Shown: one piece after another, positions 15,018-23,037 of the stretch
Numbering within the stretch: the first letter of the stretch is position 1
Layout of the letters: each line of letters starts with the position of its first letter
Assembly (NCBI GenBank): GCA_902797705.1
Contig: CADBTX010000273.1
Coordinates: forward strand, 1 to 31,458
Reading direction: 5' to 3'
DNA length: 31,458 nt
From: an uncultured Lachnospiraceae bacterium
GTDB lineage: Bacteria > Bacillota > Clostridia > Lachnospirales > Lachnospiraceae
Notes under the pieces: model-generated
What the model was told of the DNA's origin: nothing
Database searches by the model: none
The model's input: only the letters and a program-made list of their open reading frames with translations
Program-made: the position numbers and the translations under genes

Positions 15018-16286
15018 TCAATTAGAAACCCTGTCCGGATCTCCTGCGGCATATCCTGCGGCGAGACCGCTCGCAAAGGCAAAGTGGAGATTAAATCCAC
15101 CGCAGTCCCCGTCAGCGTCCAGACACTCCCCTGCAAAATACAGACCCTCTATCCCCTTGGCAGAGAGGTCGGGATTCAGGGAATCCGCGTGCACTCCCCC
15201 TGAGGTAACCTGGGAAACATTGAAATCCCCGGTCCCTGTTACATGGAAACGCATATTTTTTATCATGGAAGCAATGTCCCTAAGATCCTTGTCACTTAGA
15301 ACATCCGGGAGATTCCTTGCACCGAAAAGTTCCCTCCCCAGTTTTTCATCAAGCTTTAAGGCCAGTCTCTCAGAAAAGATACCAAGAAATAGTTCTGTCT
15401 TTTCATCCCCTTCTCCCATGGACTCCCATCTTTTTTTAAGCAGAGAATATATACTGTCCTCATCAAGTTCCGGAAGGAGATCCACCATGATATGGCATTT
15501 CCTTCCCTCAGAAAGAGCACGAGAAGCCCTTCCCGAAAGATCAAAGATCAGTATCCCCGAGGGTCCCTGATCGCCGGACTGCAGTTCCCCGGAGGAGCTG
15601 CCGCTGTATTCACCGTCGATAAAGAGTTTCACTGCGGCATAGGTCCTTACCGTATTGTCATTAAAAAAAATATCGCCGGAGATCATACGGGTCAGGGCGG
15701 GATACGGGGGAGCCACCTTTAAGCCGAACTGCTCCGCAAAATAATATCCATCCCCCGTGGAACCGGTCTTTGGAGCCGACTTGCCGCCTGTGGTTATTAT
15801 CACAGCATCATATTTTACTTCATATCTTGATCTCTTATTGGTCTTAAGGTGATTAAGGGTGAGGAAAAAGCCTCCGTCGGACCGATCGATATTTTTGACC
15901 AGAGTGGAGACATGCAGATCAACCTTCCTTGCTTTTAGTTCCGCGATCAGAACATCATTAACACTTCCTGCAGAATCCGATCTCGGATAATATCCTCCGT
16001 TTTTTTTGTGATAGAGGAGACCAAAGGAGGAAAAGAGCTTAAGTATGTATTCCTTATCGTAAAAAGTTATCAGCGGAGAAAGAATGCCCTTTTCCCTTAT
16101 GCTCCCCCGGAACCTTTCCTCTGAAGGAGCATCATTTAGAAAATTACACTTTCCGTTTCCTGTCTGCAAAAGCTTTCTTCCCGGATATTCATTTTTTTCA
16201 AACAGGGAGACCCGGGCGTTTTCCGAGGCCGCAATGGCAGCCATCATTCCGGAAGCCCCGGCTCCGATCACAGCCACTCTTCTCAT
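15018..16286 (-). CDS. BaiN/HI0933 family flavoprotein
   Basis: NAD(P)/FAD-dependent oxidoreductase of the HI0933/YhiN family, which includes the bile-acid gene product BaiN; most members have no proven substrate. In 422 residues: the N-terminal FAD motif VAVIGAGASGMMAA, PGRKLLQTGNGKCNF typical of the family, the insert beta domain in the middle, GTGDFNVSQVTSGGV, and the closing LYFAGECLDADGDCGGFNLHFAFASG, where FAD binds again. The ATG at 16286 follows the flippase stop within two bases. A TTG at 16292 is nearer to the AGGA site and cannot be excluded. Calling it a bile-acid enzyme would go beyond the evidence. Confidence 0.85.
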   Translation of the reverse strand: MRRVAVIGAGASGMMAAIAASENARVSLFEKNEYPGRKLLQTGNGKCNFLNDAPSEERFRGSIREKGILSPLITFYDKEYILKLFSSFGLLYHKKNGGYYPRSDSAGSVNDVLIAELKARKVDLHVSTLVKNIDRSDGGFFLTLNHLKTNKRSRYEVKYDAVIITTGGKSAPKTGSTGDGYYFAEQFGLKVAPPYPALTRMISGDIFFNDNTVRTYAAVKLFIDGEYSGSSSGELQSGDQGPSGILIFDLSGRASRALSEGRKCHIMVDLLPELDEDSIYSLLKKRWESMGEGDEKTELFLGIFSERLALKLDEKLGRELFGARNLPDVLSDKDLRDIASMIKNMRFHVTGTGDFNVSQVTSGGVHADSLNPDLSAKGIEGLYFAGECLDADGDCGGFNLHFAFASGLAAGYAAGDPDRVSN

Positions 16287-16288
16287 TA

Positions 16289-17938
16289 TCAAAGTATCCT
16301 GAATGCCCGGAGCACTCTTACAAAGGCCGCTCCTCCGGGGATCTCCGAGAGTTCTTCCTTCCGTATGCCCTTAAGCTTCAGCACGGAGATAAAGTAGATC
16401 ACGGAGCCGAAGGCGATGGACATAAGGGTGCTTATCAGATTTCCGGTCAAAAGGGTAAAAAGCTTGTATATCGCAAATACCACAATGCCCATGACCAGGG
16501 CCGATATCGCAGGTATTATAAAGGTTCTCACTATCTCCTGCTTGTAATGAAGGTATCTTCTTATGGAGAACTGATTCATAAGGCACATGAGCACCGAGAA
16601 CAGCAGTCCGGAGAACACCACTCCATATATCCCCATATCAAATCTGTCCATCATGATATAAAGGGCTGCTATATGGATAACAAGGGCTATCGCAGAGTGT
16701 CTTACGGGAACCTCCAGATGATTTATGCCCTGAAGTATACCGTTACTCAGAGTGGATATGGAGGTGAAAAGTATTGTCACCGCTCCCACAGAGAGCAGCC
16801 TGGCGGCAAGATCCACATCTCCGGTAAAGAGCATGGATAATATGGGCTTGGAAAGCACGGCAAAGCCCACTGTACAGGGGAAGGCGATCAGCATGGTGAA
16901 ACGCATGGCGGAAAAGATCTTTCTCTTTGCGCCCCTTACATTATCGCTGGCCATACATGCTGTAAGGGTTGGCACCGTGGAAGAACACATAGCGTTGGCG
17001 AAGGCCACCGGAACATTGATAAGGAGACGGTATTTCCCGGAATATATCCCCCATATCCTGGTCTTCTCCGCATCTGCCCCCTTCATGGACATAAGCTTAT
17101 TAAAAATACCGTTATCCAGCACATCGGAGATATTGTAGATCGCAGTGCTTAAGATCACGGGAACTGCCGTGAGAACGATAAGCCTTATGATATCACCCAT
17201 CATCTCGTCCTGATGGGTATCATCCTGAAAAAGCCTCTCCCTCTTCATTGCCGTATTTATGAGGAGAAGGATAAAGATAAGGACGATAAGACCTGACAGG
17301 GCACCCATACTGGTGCCAAGTGTGGATCCCGCGGCACCGTAGGCCGGGGCAAAGCTGTCATTTGAAAGCAGGGCCGCCACCCTTTTCCCGTAGGTGAAAA
17401 AGGCGGAAGCCGCAAGAATACTCACAATGGCATTGACTATCTGTTCTATTATCTGGGATACCGCAGTGGGTATCATGGTTCCCATTCCCTGGAAATAACC
17501 GCGGATAACCCCCATTATCGCAACAATGAGAAGGGTGGGGGCAAAGATCCTCAATGCAATGGCGCTCCTTGGCTCACTCATAAGGGTCCCCGCAAAGAAG
17601 TCCGCTCCGAAGAACACCAGGAGACACACTATGGATCCTGAGATAAAAGCAAAAATAAGGCCTCCGTGGAAGACCCTTCTTGAATTCACATATTCATCCC
17701 TGGAATATCTGGCAGATACAACCTTGGAAATGGCGAGAGGCAGGCTGTATGAAGAGATGAGAAGCATGATGTTATATATCTGGTAAGCCGCCGCGTAATA
17801 ACCGTTTCCTTCATCCCCTATGATGTTGGTAACCGGAACCCTGTAGAAGAGCCCGATTATCCTGGTTATTATTCCCGCTATGGCAAGAATGCCTCCCTGG
17901 ACTATGAAATTGTGGTTCTTTCTTCTACCTGATGACAA
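16289..17938 (-). CDS. SpoVB/MurJ-type MOP-superfamily lipid flippase
   Basis: Polytopic membrane protein of 549 residues with about 14 hydrophobic segments. It belongs to the multidrug/oligosaccharidyl-lipid/polysaccharide exporter superfamily. The N-terminus (QGGILAIAGIITRIIGLFYRVP) is the SpoVB/YtgP type, whose members flip lipid II or related lipid-linked sugars during cell-wall or cortex synthesis. The basic C-terminal end follows two closely spaced membrane segments. It starts with TTG: GGGAG lies 6 bases upstream, inside the end of the DUF3048 gene, and the two genes overlap by 14 bases. Whether the role is vegetative wall, sporulation or surface polysaccharide cannot be decided. Confidence 0.88.
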   Translation of the reverse strand: MSSGRRKNHNFIVQGGILAIAGIITRIIGLFYRVPVTNIIGDEGNGYYAAAYQIYNIMLLISSYSLPLAISKVVSARYSRDEYVNSRRVFHGGLIFAFISGSIVCLLVFFGADFFAGTLMSEPRSAIALRIFAPTLLIVAIMGVIRGYFQGMGTMIPTAVSQIIEQIVNAIVSILAASAFFTYGKRVAALLSNDSFAPAYGAAGSTLGTSMGALSGLIVLIFILLLINTAMKRERLFQDDTHQDEMMGDIIRLIVLTAVPVILSTAIYNISDVLDNGIFNKLMSMKGADAEKTRIWGIYSGKYRLLINVPVAFANAMCSSTVPTLTACMASDNVRGAKRKIFSAMRFTMLIAFPCTVGFAVLSKPILSMLFTGDVDLAARLLSVGAVTILFTSISTLSNGILQGINHLEVPVRHSAIALVIHIAALYIMMDRFDMGIYGVVFSGLLFSVLMCLMNQFSIRRYLHYKQEIVRTFIIPAISALVMGIVVFAIYKLFTLLTGNLISTLMSIAFGSVIYFISVLKLKGIRKEELSEIPGGAAFVRVLRAFRIL

Positions 17939-19121
17939 CCTTATCTCCCATGGTGTCCTGGATGATAAGCACCCATGTCTTCCCCTGGTTCATGACTATC
18001 TCTTTTCCGGTATTATCAAAGTATCTGACGGATCCCGTATCCCCGTCGAAGCGGATCCAGGTGCCGTCCCTTGCCATACCGTGTGTAATATATGTCATCT
18101 TTCCGCCGGAATGACAGTCAAAGCCAAGATATCCCTTTTCATCAACCACTTCCCAGGAGGAATACTGGAGAATGATATTGTCTACGGCGAGCTGTTCCTT
18201 GTTCTCCCCGTCTATCTGCTCTTCACCATATTCGAAACGGTAGTATTTTCCGTCATCCTCGTTATAGTCAAACCAGGGCTTATTGATGAGATATCCCGGC
18301 TCCACATGAGTGGCCTTGTAGGCATCATCCGAATCCGGAACTATGATCTCGTTATCCCTGGCGAAGGTGAACTTTCCCTTATAACCGCTGCTGTAGTTTT
18401 GATCATAGCCCTTTATCTCTATGCCCTTCTTTATTCCCTTTGCGGAAGCATAGGCATTGTGGGGAGCCACCCTGTCGGTGGTGCGATAAAAGACCGTGTC
18501 TCCTTCACTGGAAAGACCGCTTAAGTTGTCCACGAAATCCTGCTCCAGCAGGGGCATGGCATAGGCAGACTGGCCGTAGTGACAGTATATGGCATCAAAT
18601 TCCAGGGCATAGTATACAAAGTAATTCCTGCATGAACGGACAGAACCTATCTTTTTAAGGTCATCATAATTTTCAAAAATACCCATCATACGGGTAAGGG
18701 AGCCCTCTACAACGCATTCATACAAAATGTCCGCCATGGAGGTACCGCTCATGGGCTGGGCTTCCTCGATATTATTCAGCATGATGGCAACAGGCCGGCG
18801 TTCACCTATGGACTTGTCCACCAGCTTTCCGGTGAGATAACTCCTTATCTTATCTCCCTCTTCTTCCCTCTTCATACCGTAACTGGAACTGTAGTCATAT
18901 TCCGCGATAAGACCGCTGGGGTTAACCTCACTTTCCGACACGCTGTGGGCAGCCTCTTCCTGAAAATCGGAATAGGCATTTATATCGGAAACCTCCTCGG
19001 ATCCGTTTTCCACCTTTTCTACAGGAGCATTGGAAGTTCCACCCTTAGCCCCGCATCCGGAAAGCAGCAGGACCGGGATAAGTGCAAGAGATGATATTGT
19101 TAAAAGTATGCCTTTTCTCAT
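17925..19121 (-). CDS. DUF3048 lipoprotein (YerB-like)
   Basis: Predicted exported lipoprotein. The N-terminus MRKGILLTISSLALIPVLLLSGC is a signal peptide with lipobox LLSGC, so the Cys is lipidated. A polar linker of about 60 residues follows, then the DUF3048 N-domain (RRPVAIMLNNIEEAQPMSGTS; SVRSCRNYFVYYALEFDAIY) and C-domain (NIILQYSSWEV ... GTWIRFDGDTGSVRYFDNTGKE). Function is unknown; a wall or polysaccharide role is suggested only by its coupling to the flippase gene. The start is ambiguous: ATG at 19121 has AGGTGA 5 bases upstream, ATG at 19127 overlaps the ybeY stop, and GTG at 19130 is also in frame. Confidence 0.85.
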   Translation of the reverse strand: MRKGILLTISSLALIPVLLLSGCGAKGGTSNAPVEKVENGSEEVSDINAYSDFQEEAAHSVSESEVNPSGLIAEYDYSSSYGMKREEEGDKIRSYLTGKLVDKSIGERRPVAIMLNNIEEAQPMSGTSMADILYECVVEGSLTRMMGIFENYDDLKKIGSVRSCRNYFVYYALEFDAIYCHYGQSAYAMPLLEQDFVDNLSGLSSEGDTVFYRTTDRVAPHNAYASAKGIKKGIEIKGYDQNYSSGYKGKFTFARDNEIIVPDSDDAYKATHVEPGYLINKPWFDYNEDDGKYYRFEYGEEQIDGENKEQLAVDNIILQYSSWEVVDEKGYLGFDCHSGGKMTYITHGMARDGTWIRFDGDTGSVRYFDNTGKEIVMNQGKTWVLIIQDTMGDKVVIR

Positions 19122-19126
19122 CTTCA

Positions 19127-19624
19127 TCACCTTAATATCCCAAGGGATGTAAGGATCTCTTCCTGTTTTGAAAACATAAGCTTCTCATCCTCTTTTTCCT
19201 CATGATCAAATCCAAGTAAGTGTAACATACTGTGGGCGATTAGAAAAGCCGCTTCCCTTTCCGGAGAGTGGCCAAACTCCTCTGCCTGTGAAAAGATCCG
19301 GTTAAAGCAGATCACAATATCTCCCAGCATAAGCTCCCCTGTCTCGCTGTTAAACCGGTCAAAATCCCCTGTATCAAAGTCCTTCAGATCACCGGGCACC
19401 TCATATTCCTGCAGCGGAAAGGAAAGAACATCCGTAACCCTGTCTATCCCCCTGTATTCTCTGTTCAGCCTGCGTATCTCCTCATCATCAACAATAGTCA
19501 GGCTGATCTCACAGTCATAGCTGCAGCCGATATATTCAAGTGTCCTAAGTGCAACTTTCCTGTAGAGCCCTTCCAGATCCAGCTCATTATCCGAAGCCGT
19601 ATTGTCTTCAAAGTATAAAGTCAT
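19127..19624 (-). CDS. ybeY: endoribonuclease YbeY
   Basis: Zinc-dependent endoribonuclease that matures the 16S rRNA 3' end and takes part in ribosome quality control. The 165-residue protein shows TDVLSFP (64-70), GDIVICFNR (101-109) and the zinc triad H131-x3-H135-x5-H141 in HSMLHLLGFDHE. A short acidic insertion (DLKDFDTGDFDRFNSETGE) precedes GDI, as in many Firmicutes. It overlaps the PgpH-like gene by 17 bases and the ribosome-binding site is weak, so translation is probably coupled. Order phoH, pgpH-like, ybeY is the standard Firmicute cluster; the usual cytidine deaminase and diacylglycerol kinase genes between them are absent here. Confidence 0.97.
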   Translation of the reverse strand: MTLYFEDNTASDNELDLEGLYRKVALRTLEYIGCSYDCEISLTIVDDEEIRRLNREYRGIDRVTDVLSFPLQEYEVPGDLKDFDTGDFDRFNSETGELMLGDIVICFNRIFSQAEEFGHSPEREAAFLIAHSMLHLLGFDHEEKEDEKLMFSKQEEILTSLGILR

Positions 19625-20798
19625 AATAAAACGCCTGTTTTCTGAAAATCTCGGAGATAATATTCAGGTCGTTCAGGGAAAGATCAGACTGAAGCACCCT
19701 TTTTTCTCCCGTAAACTCTTTCATAACTCCTGTTACTAATGAATTATAATCTATCGTCTCCCCGGGATTCTGTTCCTTAGCTTCATAGATCCTCTTAACC
19801 ATCAGATTTGAAGCAAGCACCGAACCGCTCTCCCTGGAAAGCCTCTTCCCCTTAAGATCATAATACTCAAGGATACCGTCTATTATCTCCCGGGGAAATT
19901 CCCTTTCATGGAGCATGGAAAGAGATTTTTCGGCCACATTCTCGTTTTCGCCCCGTAAGACCCCGATCCTGCAGTAATACCCGGTTCCATTTGCCTTCAG
20001 GCGGTCAAGCCCCATCCTCTCCAAAAGAATATTGGTGAGGTGGAGGGAATGGATCATCCTGTCATACTCCTTCCTGTTCTCCTTCTTCAACCTCTGCAGG
20101 AGCTCATACTCCGGGTCAAGAATGCTGCTTAAAAAGTTTTCATACTTATCCAGCACATTTTCATAGATCTTCGGGCTCATGACAAGGATGATGATGAAGC
20201 TGAAAACCAGCCCTATAAAGGGAAATACCACATTTTCCGGTGAAAGCTTCCGCTCTGAAAGAACAGCACAGGCATAGAAGGTCACCGCCGCAAGGGAAAT
20301 CGTGGAAAAGATCGCATGAGGAATCTGCACCTCCCGGTCAAGGGCAAAGAACAAGATCAGAATAAAGCCCGTGAAAAAAATGTAAAAGAAATACAGTCCG
20401 CTTTCATACAGCACCAGAGTCGATATCCCGGTAAAGAGCAGAAGTGCGGAGATCCCCGCAACCGGCCCGCCCAGGATCCCGATAAGGACTGCGGGAGCTG
20501 AGATGGGCAGTATGAACTCAAAACAGAATCCGGACAGCAATGAAAGCATCAGCCCGGATAAATAGGTATACACAAAGTATACGGCACCTTCAGTATCCAC
20601 GTTCACCCTTTTTAAGGGAATGTCGGTCACTATGCAGAGCGCCGCCGCAATAACGGTATTAAGTATCACTTCCTGAATGGAAAAGAACCTGAAATATGAT
20701 ACGATAGCAGTTCCTCCGGTACCTATGACCGGAACAAAGATAAGGAGAGCCAGTGTTGCAGACTTTGAACCGTTATCGCCTGTCTTTCCTTCTGTCAA
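19608..20798 (-). CDS. reduced PgpH homologue with degenerate HD domain
   Basis: A 396-residue membrane protein at the normal place of pgpH (yqfF), whose product degrades c-di-AMP. There are about six to eight membrane segments (14-210), then a cytoplasmic HD-type domain. The C-terminal SDLSLNDLNIISEIF (371-385) closely follows the end of PgpH. The large extracellular N-terminal domain of PgpH (about 711 residues in full) is missing. The HD motif is lost: the family YYHDIGK reads YYCRIGV (274-280) and the later HHGT reads YYDL (312-315); of the metal-binding His only His250/His253 remain. It probably does not hydrolyse c-di-AMP but could still bind a ligand or partner. TTG start with AGGAGG 8 bases upstream. 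Confidence 0.8.
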   Translation of the reverse strand: MTEGKTGDNGSKSATLALLIFVPVIGTGGTAIVSYFRFFSIQEVILNTVIAAALCIVTDIPLKRVNVDTEGAVYFVYTYLSGLMLSLLSGFCFEFILPISAPAVLIGILGGPVAGISALLLFTGISTLVLYESGLYFFYIFFTGFILILFFALDREVQIPHAIFSTISLAAVTFYACAVLSERKLSPENVVFPFIGLVFSFIIILVMSPKIYENVLDKYENFLSSILDPEYELLQRLKKENRKEYDRMIHSLHLTNILLERMGLDRLKANGTGYYCRIGVLRGENENVAEKSLSMLHEREFPREIIDGILEYYDLKGKRLSRESGSVLASNLMVKRIYEAKEQNPGETIDYNSLVTGVMKEFTGEKRVLQSDLSLNDLNIISEIFRKQAFYYDFIL

Positions 20799-21783
20799 AA
20801 CGGTTCCTCCTCATATTTTCTGCTTTTTTGTCATTATCTTTTTTTTCATAATCCTCGTAGGCTTTAACTATCCTCTGAACCAGAGGATGACGGACCACAT
20901 CAAGGGAGGTGAGATAGATAAAGCCTATGTCATCTATCTTCTTCAAAACCCTTTCCGCCGTATCAAGACCTGAAACCGTCCCCTGTGAAAGATCCTTCTG
21001 AGTCTTATCTCCGGTTATCACAACCTTTGAACCGAACCCGATACGGGTCAAAAACATCTTCATCTGGGCAGGTGTGGTATTCTGGGCTTCATCCAGTATT
21101 ATATAGGCATTATCAAGGGTACGGCCCCTCATATAGGCAAGCGGCGCCACCTCGATAAGACCCTTTTCCATATTTTTCTGAAAGGACTCAGCCCCCATTA
21201 TCTGATAAAGGGCATCATAAAGGGGTCTAAGATAAGGATCCACCTTACTCTGCAGGTCTCCCGGAAGGAATCCCAGCTTTTCTCCCGCTTCGATGGCGGG
21301 ACGGGTAAGGATTATCCGGCTCACCTCTTCATTCTTAAATGCAGTGATGGCCATTGCCATGGCAAGATAGGTCTTTCCCGTTCCGGCAGGCCCGATGCCG
21401 AAAACTATCATCTTTTCCCTGATGGCATCGAGATAGGCCTTCTGTCCCAGGGTCTTAGGCTTCACAGGCCTTCCCTGGACCGTATGGCAGATCACCTCCC
21501 CGTCAATATTCTCCATAAGGGAAGAATTATTTTCCTTTTCAAGGGACATGATATAGTTTACGTTCTGTTCTTCTATGATATTTCCTTTCCGGGACAGCCG
21601 TAAAAGCTCATTTAAGACATTCTTTGTCATCTCGGAATTCTTTTCGTCACCGGAGATCATTATCTCACCGTTACGAACTATGACCTCTGTATCGAATTCC
21701 TTCTCTATTTTCTTTACAAATACGTCAAACTGCCCGAATACGTTTTTTATATCGTCAGCAGAAATACCGCTAATAGCTGCCAT
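20773..21783 (-). CDS. phoH: PhoH family ATPase
   Basis: Cytoplasmic P-loop ATPase of the PhoH/PhoL group, linked to RNA metabolism and ribosome-related functions together with YbeY. In 336 residues: an N-terminal KH-like region (about 10-65), Walker A GPAGTGKT (131-138), Walker B YIILDEAQNT (227-236), the sensor VVITGDKTQKDL, and a basic tail rich in Arg (RRNRFDRRKDRR). ATG at 21783 has AAGGA 6 bases upstream; a TTG one codon earlier is possible. Its last 26 bases overlap the PgpH-like gene and hold that gene's Shine-Dalgarno. Confidence 0.95.
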   Translation of the reverse strand: MAAISGISADDIKNVFGQFDVFVKKIEKEFDTEVIVRNGEIMISGDEKNSEMTKNVLNELLRLSRKGNIIEEQNVNYIMSLEKENNSSLMENIDGEVICHTVQGRPVKPKTLGQKAYLDAIREKMIVFGIGPAGTGKTYLAMAMAITAFKNEEVSRIILTRPAIEAGEKLGFLPGDLQSKVDPYLRPLYDALYQIMGAESFQKNMEKGLIEVAPLAYMRGRTLDNAYIILDEAQNTTPAQMKMFLTRIGFGSKVVITGDKTQKDLSQGTVSGLDTAERVLKKIDDIGFIYLTSLDVVRHPLVQRIVKAYEDYEKKDNDKKAENMRRNRFDRRKDRR

Positions 21784-21795
21784 CAAGCTTCCTTT

Positions 21796-22242
21796 TTATT
21801 TATGGTAAGGTTCGCCGCTTTTTATCCTGTAGGCCCTGTAGATCTGTTCCAAAAGTATGACCCTCATAAGGGGATGTGGAAATGTCATTTTAGAAAAACT
21901 CAAAGAATAACGGGATCTTTTCAATACATCCTCATGGAGTCCGTCCGGTCCTCCGATGACAAACATTATCCTGCTAACGCCCTTTACTTCCAGATCCTTT
22001 AATTTATCGGCAAGTCCGGTACTTGAAAGCGTATCCCCTTCGATCTCCAGAGTTATGGGAAATGCATTATCCGGGATCTTCTCCAGCATCCTGACGGCTT
22101 CAGCCTTCGGGTCCGGGCCGTCGGCAACCTCGATGATATTTAGTCTTACGTAGCGGGAAAGCCTTTTTTCATACTCGGCTATGGCCTCCCGGAAATACTT
22201 TTCCCTGATCTTCCCGGCGCAGAGAATATCAATTCTCTCCAT
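21796..22242 (-). CDS. rlmH: 23S rRNA pseudouridine1915 N3-methyltransferase
   Basis: SPOUT-class methyltransferase that modifies pseudouridine 1915 in helix 69 of 23S rRNA on assembled 70S ribosomes. With the start at 22242 it has 148 residues, slightly shorter than the 159 of S. aureus because of a shorter loop near 55. Seen: MERIDILCAGKIREKYF, ITLEIEGDTLSSTGLA, FVIGGPDGL (the SAM-binding knot), then SLSFSKMTFPHPLMRVILLEQIYRA and the terminal GEPYHK, which belongs to the active site. A frame extending to 22275 adds 11 residues without family similarity. It overlaps the upstream zinc-ribbon gene by 14 bases. Confidence 0.96.
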   Translation of the reverse strand: MERIDILCAGKIREKYFREAIAEYEKRLSRYVRLNIIEVADGPDPKAEAVRMLEKIPDNAFPITLEIEGDTLSSTGLADKLKDLEVKGVSRIMFVIGGPDGLHEDVLKRSRYSLSFSKMTFPHPLMRVILLEQIYRAYRIKSGEPYHK

Positions 22243-22999
22243 CTTCCTCTTCAGACCTTTCCTCAAACAGCTCATTGTAGAGATTATCTGTCATATATTC
22301 AAGGAAAGAAGGCTCCAGATCCATGAACCTGTCATTCAGACACTTCTTAATGTAACTGCTCCTTAAGAAATACAGATTGATGTCGTCCCTGTCATTTCCC
22401 AGAGCCGCCCTGTCAACGCTTTCCGCATCATAAGTGTCAAAGAAGAATCTGCGTATCTCCTCTATCTTTTTATCCTCTCTGTCGGCTTCCTCCGTAAGAG
22501 GCTTGATCTTCCTGAAGGAATTGATGCCGATGATGAGAAAGAGAAGGAACAGTGCCGACATGGTGCCGGTGGTGATATATTTCCCCGAGCCGTGAAGGGC
22601 GATGGGAAATGCGCCAATATAGAGAAGCAGCACCGCCACAAGCCCCAAAACACCTACTATCAAAAGGGTATAGGCCGAAGAACGGAGATCGTTCACCCTT
22701 TCCGATGCCTTCCTGAAGGGCCTTACTGCTGCTGCCGCCCTCTGCTCTTCCTCGGGATCCATGTCCGGCTTTAAGTCCATGGCATTCAAAATATCCCTGT
22801 CGGAAAGCCCCTTGCTTCTTGCAAGGGAAATAAAATCCTCGGGGCTTATCTCTACTTCATCGGGCTCATCGCTCTCGGACTTTCTTAAAAGATCTTCCGG
22901 GTCGACCCCTTCCTCAAGTTTCTCAACCAGAGGGATATGGCAGTATGCGCAGCTGTCAAATCCCTCCCTGTATTCCGTACCGCATTTCGGACAGATCAT
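22229..22999 (-). CDS. zinc-ribbon membrane protein of unknown function
   Basis: A 256-residue protein that I do not recognise beyond its parts. The N-terminus has a four-Cys zinc ribbon (Cys3, Cys6, Cys17, Cys20), then an acidic segment to about 95 (SPEDFISLARSKGLSDRDIL looks like a short helical motif). Two membrane segments lie near 110-132 and 143-160, and a charged C-terminal helical domain ends in a run of Glu. The ribbon and C-domain should be on the cytoplasmic side if the two segments form a hairpin. ATG at 22999 is chosen because AGGA lies 6 bases upstream; a GTG two codons earlier sits too close. It follows nfnB by 38 bases and precedes rlmH with an overlap. Confidence 0.75.
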   Translation of the reverse strand: MICPKCGTEYREGFDSCAYCHIPLVEKLEEGVDPEDLLRKSESDEPDEVEISPEDFISLARSKGLSDRDILNAMDLKPDMDPEEEQRAAAAVRPFRKASERVNDLRSSAYTLLIVGVLGLVAVLLLYIGAFPIALHGSGKYITTGTMSALFLLFLIIGINSFRKIKPLTEEADREDKKIEEIRRFFFDTYDAESVDRAALGNDRDDINLYFLRSSYIKKCLNDRFMDLEPSFLEYMTDNLYNELFEERSEEEDGEN

Positions 23000-23037
23000 C
23001 TTCACTCCTGTCTATCTTTAGAGAAGATTTATAATAA

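Noticed and set aside
15018..16286. Bile-acid dehydroxylation gene baiN
   Set aside because: Family similarity only; no other bai genes are near, and the HI0933 family is widespread in bacteria without bile-acid metabolism.
17880..18524. 214-residue hydrophobic frame opposite the flippase/DUF3048 junction
   Set aside because: Runs antisense through two real genes with clear motifs; hydrophobicity comes from the complementary codons.
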